Under the pieces are notes generated by a model. It saw only the letters and a list, made by a program, of their open reading frames with translations. It did not search any database and was not told where the DNA came from. Below are positions 60,283 through 64,000 of a DNA stretch of 64,000 nucleotides, piece after piece (positions within the stretch are counted from its first letter, which is position 1; each line of letters starts with the position of its first letter). The position numbers were made by a program, and so were the translations under genes. The stretch lies in assembly GCA_020073525.1 (NCBI GenBank), contig JAIQFA010000015.1:1-64000 (forward strand). Direction: 5' to 3'. Origin of the DNA: Terriglobia bacterium (GTDB lineage Bacteria; Acidobacteriota; Terriglobia; Terriglobales; Acidobacteriaceae).

Positions 60283-61580
60283 TGTCACGACAAAGAAGTT
60301 GGAAATGGATAACGGTGAACATGCGTAAGACACTATCTTTAACTCTGATCGGAACAGTAGCCGGCGCCGGTGTGATTGCGATCTGTATTGGCGCCGCTGC
60401 GGGATGCGGACGTGCTGGCGACTCCTCTCCGTCCGTATCCGCCGATACGCCTCCACCGGCTGCCGTGGTGCAAGTTCGGCGGACGCCGCTTTCCAACACG
60501 CTCTCCATCGCCGGCGAGTTCATCCCCTACCAGGAAGTGGAACTGCATGCCAAGGTTGCGGGATACATTCGCAGCATCAGCGTGGACATTGGCGACCGCG
60601 TCCACAAGGGCCAAGTGCTCGCCGTCCTGGAAATTCCGGAATTGGTGGCGCAGTTACAAGAAGCAGGAGCGGGAGTCCGACATAGTCAAGAAGAGATCAC
60701 CCACGCTCAGAATGAGGTGAGCCGCGCGGAAGCGGATCACGCCGCACTGCACGCAGCGGCCACTCGATTGCGGCAGGCGTCGGAGGCGCGTCCCGGCCTG
60801 ATCGCGGAGCAGGAACTCGACGACGCCACCGCCAAGGATCGCTCGTCCGAGGCACAAGTAGATGCCGCCAAGTCGGCATTGTCCGCCTCCCGCCAGCAGT
60901 TGGAGGTCTCACAGGCCGACCAGCAACACTATGCCGCGCTCTCTGAATATTCGCGGATTACGGCTCCATTCGACGGTGTCGTGACCTGGCGGTATGCTGA
61001 CACCGGATCGCTGATTCAGGCGGGCACTTCCAACATCAGTTCGCTGCCGGTAGTCAAACTTTCGCAGGTGAATGTGTTGCGTTTGCGGATTCCGGTGCCC
61101 GAGTCTCTGGCCGCCAGCGTTCGCGATGGCGAACCGGCGGAGATCCACGTGAAGGCTACTGATAAGCGTTTCACCGGCAAGGTCATGCGCTCGACCGATT
61201 CACTGGATCGTTCGACTCGAACCATGCAGGTCGAAGTGGACGTGCCGAACAAAGACTACAAGTTGACGCCCGGAATGTATGCTGACGTGTCTTTGCGGGT
61301 GCAAAACGACCCCAACGCGCTCACCCTTCCGCTGCAAGCGATCAGTCGAGGTGCGGACAAAACCACCGTCCTTCTGGTCAATTCGCAGGACCACGTGGAA
61401 GAGCGCGAGATTCGCACCGGAATCGAGGGCTCCGATCGAATTCAGGTATTGTCCGGATTGAATGAAGGGGACCGGGTGATTGTCGGCAACCTTAGCAAGT
61501 ACCGGCCCGGCCAGCATGTCGATCCCAAGCTGAGCACGATGGCGGATGAAAAATACGTAGCCGAACAGGGAGCCCAGTAA
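60282..61580 (+). CDS. RND efflux periplasmic adaptor (membrane fusion protein)
   Basis: A 432-residue adaptor. An ATG at 60321 (MRKTLSLTLIG...) is an alternative start. A membrane or lipoprotein-type N-terminus is followed by the HlyD-like core: PYQEVELHAKVAGYIRSISV, DIGDRVHKGQVLAVLEIPEL, a helical hairpin (about 125-205, with EEITHAQNEVSRAEADHAAL) and YSRITAPFDGVVTWRYADTG. Later beta-barrel and membrane-proximal domains have NPALTLPLQAI-like ends. It links the RND pump to an outer membrane channel. The pump gene begins two bases after its stop. Confidence 0.9.
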   Translation: MSRQRSWKWITVNMRKTLSLTLIGTVAGAGVIAICIGAAAGCGRAGDSSPSVSADTPPPAAVVQVRRTPLSNTLSIAGEFIPYQEVELHAKVAGYIRSISVDIGDRVHKGQVLAVLEIPELVAQLQEAGAGVRHSQEEITHAQNEVSRAEADHAALHAAATRLRQASEARPGLIAEQELDDATAKDRSSEAQVDAAKSALSASRQQLEVSQADQQHYAALSEYSRITAPFDGVVTWRYADTGSLIQAGTSNISSLPVVKLSQVNVLRLRIPVPESLAASVRDGEPAEIHVKATDKRFTGKVMRSTDSLDRSTRTMQVEVDVPNKDYKLTPGMYADVSLRVQNDPNALTLPLQAISRGADKTTVLLVNSQDHVEEREIRTGIEGSDRIQVLSGLNEGDRVIVGNLSKYRPGQHVDPKLSTMADEKYVAEQGAQ

Positions 61581-61582
61581 AC

Positions 61583-64000
61583 ATGTCTGGATTCTCGATT
61601 CGGTACCCATTCTTCATCATCATGCTGTGCCTCATCATCACGGTCGTCGGCATAACGACCGTGGCGCGCATGCCGGTGGATCTCTTTCCCGACATCAACA
61701 TTCCCGTAGTGGTGGTGGCAACCTTTTATTCCGGCATGCCGCCGGAACAGATTGAGGCCAACATTACCAATCCTTTCGAGCGATTTTTCACGCTCGGGAG
61801 CGGCATCGATCACATCGAGTCGCGCTCGTTGACCGGCGTCAGTCTGATCAAAATTTACTTCCAGCCAGGAACGAATCCGGATGCGGCGGTCAGCGGCATC
61901 TCGAATCTGGCCATGGCGCAATTGCGGCGCTTGCCACCGGGTACGCTGCCACCGGTCGTGTTGAAGTTCGACGCTTCCAGTTTGCCGGTCTGCCTGATCA
62001 CGTTGAAGGGCGAGGGTCTGAACGAGACGGAGTTACACGACCTCGGCCAATTCACGGTTCGCAACCAGATTGCGAATGTGCCCGGAGCCTCTGTGCCGCA
62101 GCCGTTCGGCGGCAAGTACCGGCAGATTCAGGTGTACGTCGACCCCGTGAAGTTGCAGGCCCATCAACTGAGCCTGATGGACGTGGTGCGCACCGTGAAT
62201 GACGCCAACACGATCCTGCCGGCCGGCGATGTGCGCATCGGGCCGAAAGACTACAACATCTACACCAACAGCCAGCTTCCCACCACGGAGGAAATCAACC
62301 GGCTGCCGCTGAAATCAGAGGGCAACGCCGAATTAATGGTGGCCGACGTTGGTTACGCCAAGGACGACGCCGCCATCCAGACCAACATCGTTCGGGTGGA
62401 CGGGCAACGGTCCGTTTATCTTCCGATTCTCAAGCAAGGTGGAAACAGCAACACCATCTCCATCGTCAACGGAATCACGAAGTCCATAGGCGACCTGCTG
62501 GACGTACCGAAATCGCTGGTGACGAAAGTCGTGTTCGATCAGTCGGTTTTCGTGAAGACAGCCATTGCCAACCTGGGCAGTGAAGGCGGCATCGGGTTGG
62601 TGCTGACCGCGCTCATGATTCTGATCTTCCTCGGCAATGTGCGCGCGACGTTCGCGGTGATGCTTTCGATTCCGCTATCGGCGCTGGCGGCATTCCTCGC
62701 CATCAATGCCAGCGGAGGATCGATCAATACGATGGTGCTGGGAGGACTGGCTCTTGCCTTCTCGCGACTGATCGACAACTCGGTGGTGGTGCTGGAAAAC
62801 ATTTTCCGTCACCTGGAGATGGGAGAAACGCCCGAGGCCGCCGCTGAAAAGGGTGGCCGCGAGGTAGCCATGCCGGTCCTCGCCGCCACCTTCACGACCT
62901 CCATCGTTTTCTTCCCGGTTGTTTTCCTCTATGGGGTCAGCCGATTTCTATTCACCGCGCTGGCGGCCGCGGTTGTCTTTTCCCTGTTCGCGTCGTACGC
63001 AGTGGCCATGACGGTGGTGCCGCTATTTTGCGCTCGTTTCATCAAGTCACCGCATGGCGAAGAGGCGCACTATGCAGGGGAATCCGCCTTTCAACGGTTT
63101 GTCCAGCGGTTCAATCGTCGCTATGACCGGATGCTCATGCACTACGACATCGCCGTGCGGCGCAGCCTGCTTCGTCCGGTGGCAACAGTCATTGGAATTC
63201 TCGGCATTTGTCTGTTCAGCTTCGGGTTGTTTCCGTTCATGGGTCTGGGCTTTTTTCCACGAACCGATCCGGGCCAGTTTGTGATTAACATCAAGGCGCC
63301 CACCGGCACACGTCTCGAATTGACCAATCAGTACATCAAGCACGTGGAAGCTGACATTCGCGAGGTAGTTTCACCGCGCGATCTGGATATGATCGTGTCG
63401 AACATCGGCATCACTCCCGATTTCTCGGCGATCTATACCAGCAATTCCGGGCAGCACACCGCGTTCGTACAAGTCAGCCTTAAGAAGGAGCACTCGGTCA
63501 GCAGCTATGAGTACATGCGCCGTGTGCGTGCAAAACTAACTGACGATTTGCCGGAACTTTCGACTTACTTTCAAGCTGGCGGATTGGTGGATGCGGTCGT
63601 CAATCTGGGATTGCCGGCTCCCATTGATATCCAAGTAAGCGGCAACGATCAGAAACAGGCATATCAGGCTGCGACCGAGATCGCACGGAAGGTGCGCCGG
63701 CTCGAGGGCGCGAGCGATGTGCTCATTCCGCAAGACCTCGATTATCCGGGCATTCAGCTCAACATCAACCGCGAAATGGCGGGACGCATGGGTGTGTCTT
63801 CCAAGGAGGCCGTGGACAACGTGATCACGGCGTTGACCTCGGACAGCATGATCGCGCCCAGTTACTGGGTCGATCCGAAAAATGGCAACAACTACATGCT
63901 CACGGTGCAGTATCCGGAAACCCAGGTCAACTCCTTAACTGACCTCAAGCAGATCCCGCTCCATGCTTCTAGCAACGTGAACCCAACCGACCTCGATGCC
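61583..64000 (+). CDS. RND family efflux transporter (3' end outside the window)
   Basis: Open from the ATG at 61583 to the window end (806 residues, a typical protein has about 1050). It starts MSGFSIRYPFFIIMLCLIIT and has the RND landmarks ARMPVDLFPDINIPVVVVAT, FYSGMPPEQIEANITNPFE and LPLPSGxR-like loops. In the proton-relay helix 4 it reads FSRLIDNSVVVLENIFR, where AcrB has VDDAIVVVEN: D398 is kept and the second Asp is N399. Helix 10 lies at or beyond the edge. Exported substrates are unknown. It forms one operon with the adaptor. Confidence 0.9.
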   Translation, partial: MSGFSIRYPFFIIMLCLIITVVGITTVARMPVDLFPDINIPVVVVATFYSGMPPEQIEANITNPFERFFTLGSGIDHIESRSLTGVSLIKIYFQPGTNPDAAVSGISNLAMAQLRRLPPGTLPPVVLKFDASSLPVCLITLKGEGLNETELHDLGQFTVRNQIANVPGASVPQPFGGKYRQIQVYVDPVKLQAHQLSLMDVVRTVNDANTILPAGDVRIGPKDYNIYTNSQLPTTEEINRLPLKSEGNAELMVADVGYAKDDAAIQTNIVRVDGQRSVYLPILKQGGNSNTISIVNGITKSIGDLLDVPKSLVTKVVFDQSVFVKTAIANLGSEGGIGLVLTALMILIFLGNVRATFAVMLSIPLSALAAFLAINASGGSINTMVLGGLALAFSRLIDNSVVVLENIFRHLEMGETPEAAAEKGGREVAMPVLAATFTTSIVFFPVVFLYGVSRFLFTALAAAVVFSLFASYAVAMTVVPLFCARFIKSPHGEEAHYAGESAFQRFVQRFNRRYDRMLMHYDIAVRRSLLRPVATVIGILGICLFSFGLFPFMGLGFFPRTDPGQFVINIKAPTGTRLELTNQYIKHVEADIREVVSPRDLDMIVSNIGITPDFSAIYTSNSGQHTAFVQVSLKKEHSVSSYEYMRRVRAKLTDDLPELSTYFQAGGLVDAVVNLGLPAPIDIQVSGNDQKQAYQAATEIARKVRRLEGASDVLIPQDLDYPGIQLNINREMAGRMGVSSKEAVDNVITALTSDSMIAPSYWVDPKNGNNYMLTVQYPETQVNSLTDLKQIPLHASSNVNPTDLDA

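Overview
The window is about 60% GC, densely coded on both strands, and chromosomal in character: no phage, plasmid, insertion sequence, CRISPR array, rRNA or tRNA was found. The gene set (HAF-repeat secreted protein, paired M16 peptidases, TPR-containing GT-C membrane enzymes, a type IV pilus cluster with paired pilins and an ABC transporter, small hydrophobic proteins beside an RND pump) and the many dispersed intergenic palindromes suggest a soil-type Acidobacteriota (Terriglobia / Koribacter-like). That placement is an inference from gene content; no marker gene confirms it.

Layout. 74-6004: a ribbon-helix-helix-like small protein, an acyl-CoA synthetase/ACP/PlsC fusion, a membrane protein with a degenerate HD-GYP domain, and a Pit phosphate transporter with its DUF47/PhoU-like partner. 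6104-10778: adjacent xerC and xerD, a secreted protein with a possible caspase-like core, a DUF72 protein and a stand-alone LigD-type polymerase. 10983-20552: exported amidohydrolase, an M16 active/inactive pair, a lipoprotein, a HAF-repeat protein, an SPL-family radical SAM enzyme and a SpoIIE-type phosphatase. 20649-25621: two GT-C/TPR membrane proteins flanking a Rieske oxygenase. 26114-31120: two pilins, each with its own sigma-54-type promoter, then an ABC-2 transporter and a TPR protein resembling the pilGHI arrangement of Myxococcus, then a methyltransferase. 31014-40609: a TPR/double-retropepsin protein, a LolA-like protein and the pilus assembly genes pilC, pilB, pilM, pilN, pilO, a pilP/gspC-like gene and an unusual pseudopilin. 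40688-48706: ErpA-type protein, a small membrane protein, a GGR-family flavoprotein, PrxQ, a VOC protein, a His/Met-rich exported protein, a methyltransferase, a secreted protein and UbiD. 48889-54609: a molybdenum hydroxylase small/large subunit pair in one apparent operon with modABC. 54687-56599: a GT39-like membrane enzyme behind a DUF3467 protein. 56817-64000: a coiled-coil porin-like protein, a small hydrophobic protein, two tandem related secreted proteins, a membrane fusion protein and an RND pump cut by the window end.

How the parts fit. The pilus is the largest system: pilins and ABC transporter (26.1-30.2 kb) plus assembly platform (33.8-40.6 kb). Secretin, PilT, PilD and PilS/PilR are not in the window. 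The molybdate transporter plausibly feeds the adjacent Mo-enzyme. The most distinctive non-coding feature is at least five families of intergenic inverted repeats. One (arms GTAGAGACGCGGC or GTAGAGACGGGGC) shows compensatory changes in its stem and supplies the stop codon of three different genes. An AT-rich inverted repeat has been read into the prepilin leader of the last pilus gene.

No single wholly new system is proven. The best leads are the repeat family, the sigma-54 pilin pair with its transporter, the caspase-like secreted protein, the double-retropepsin protein and the tandem secreted-protein pair ahead of the RND pump. Start codons are noted where a downstream start was preferred over the longest frame.
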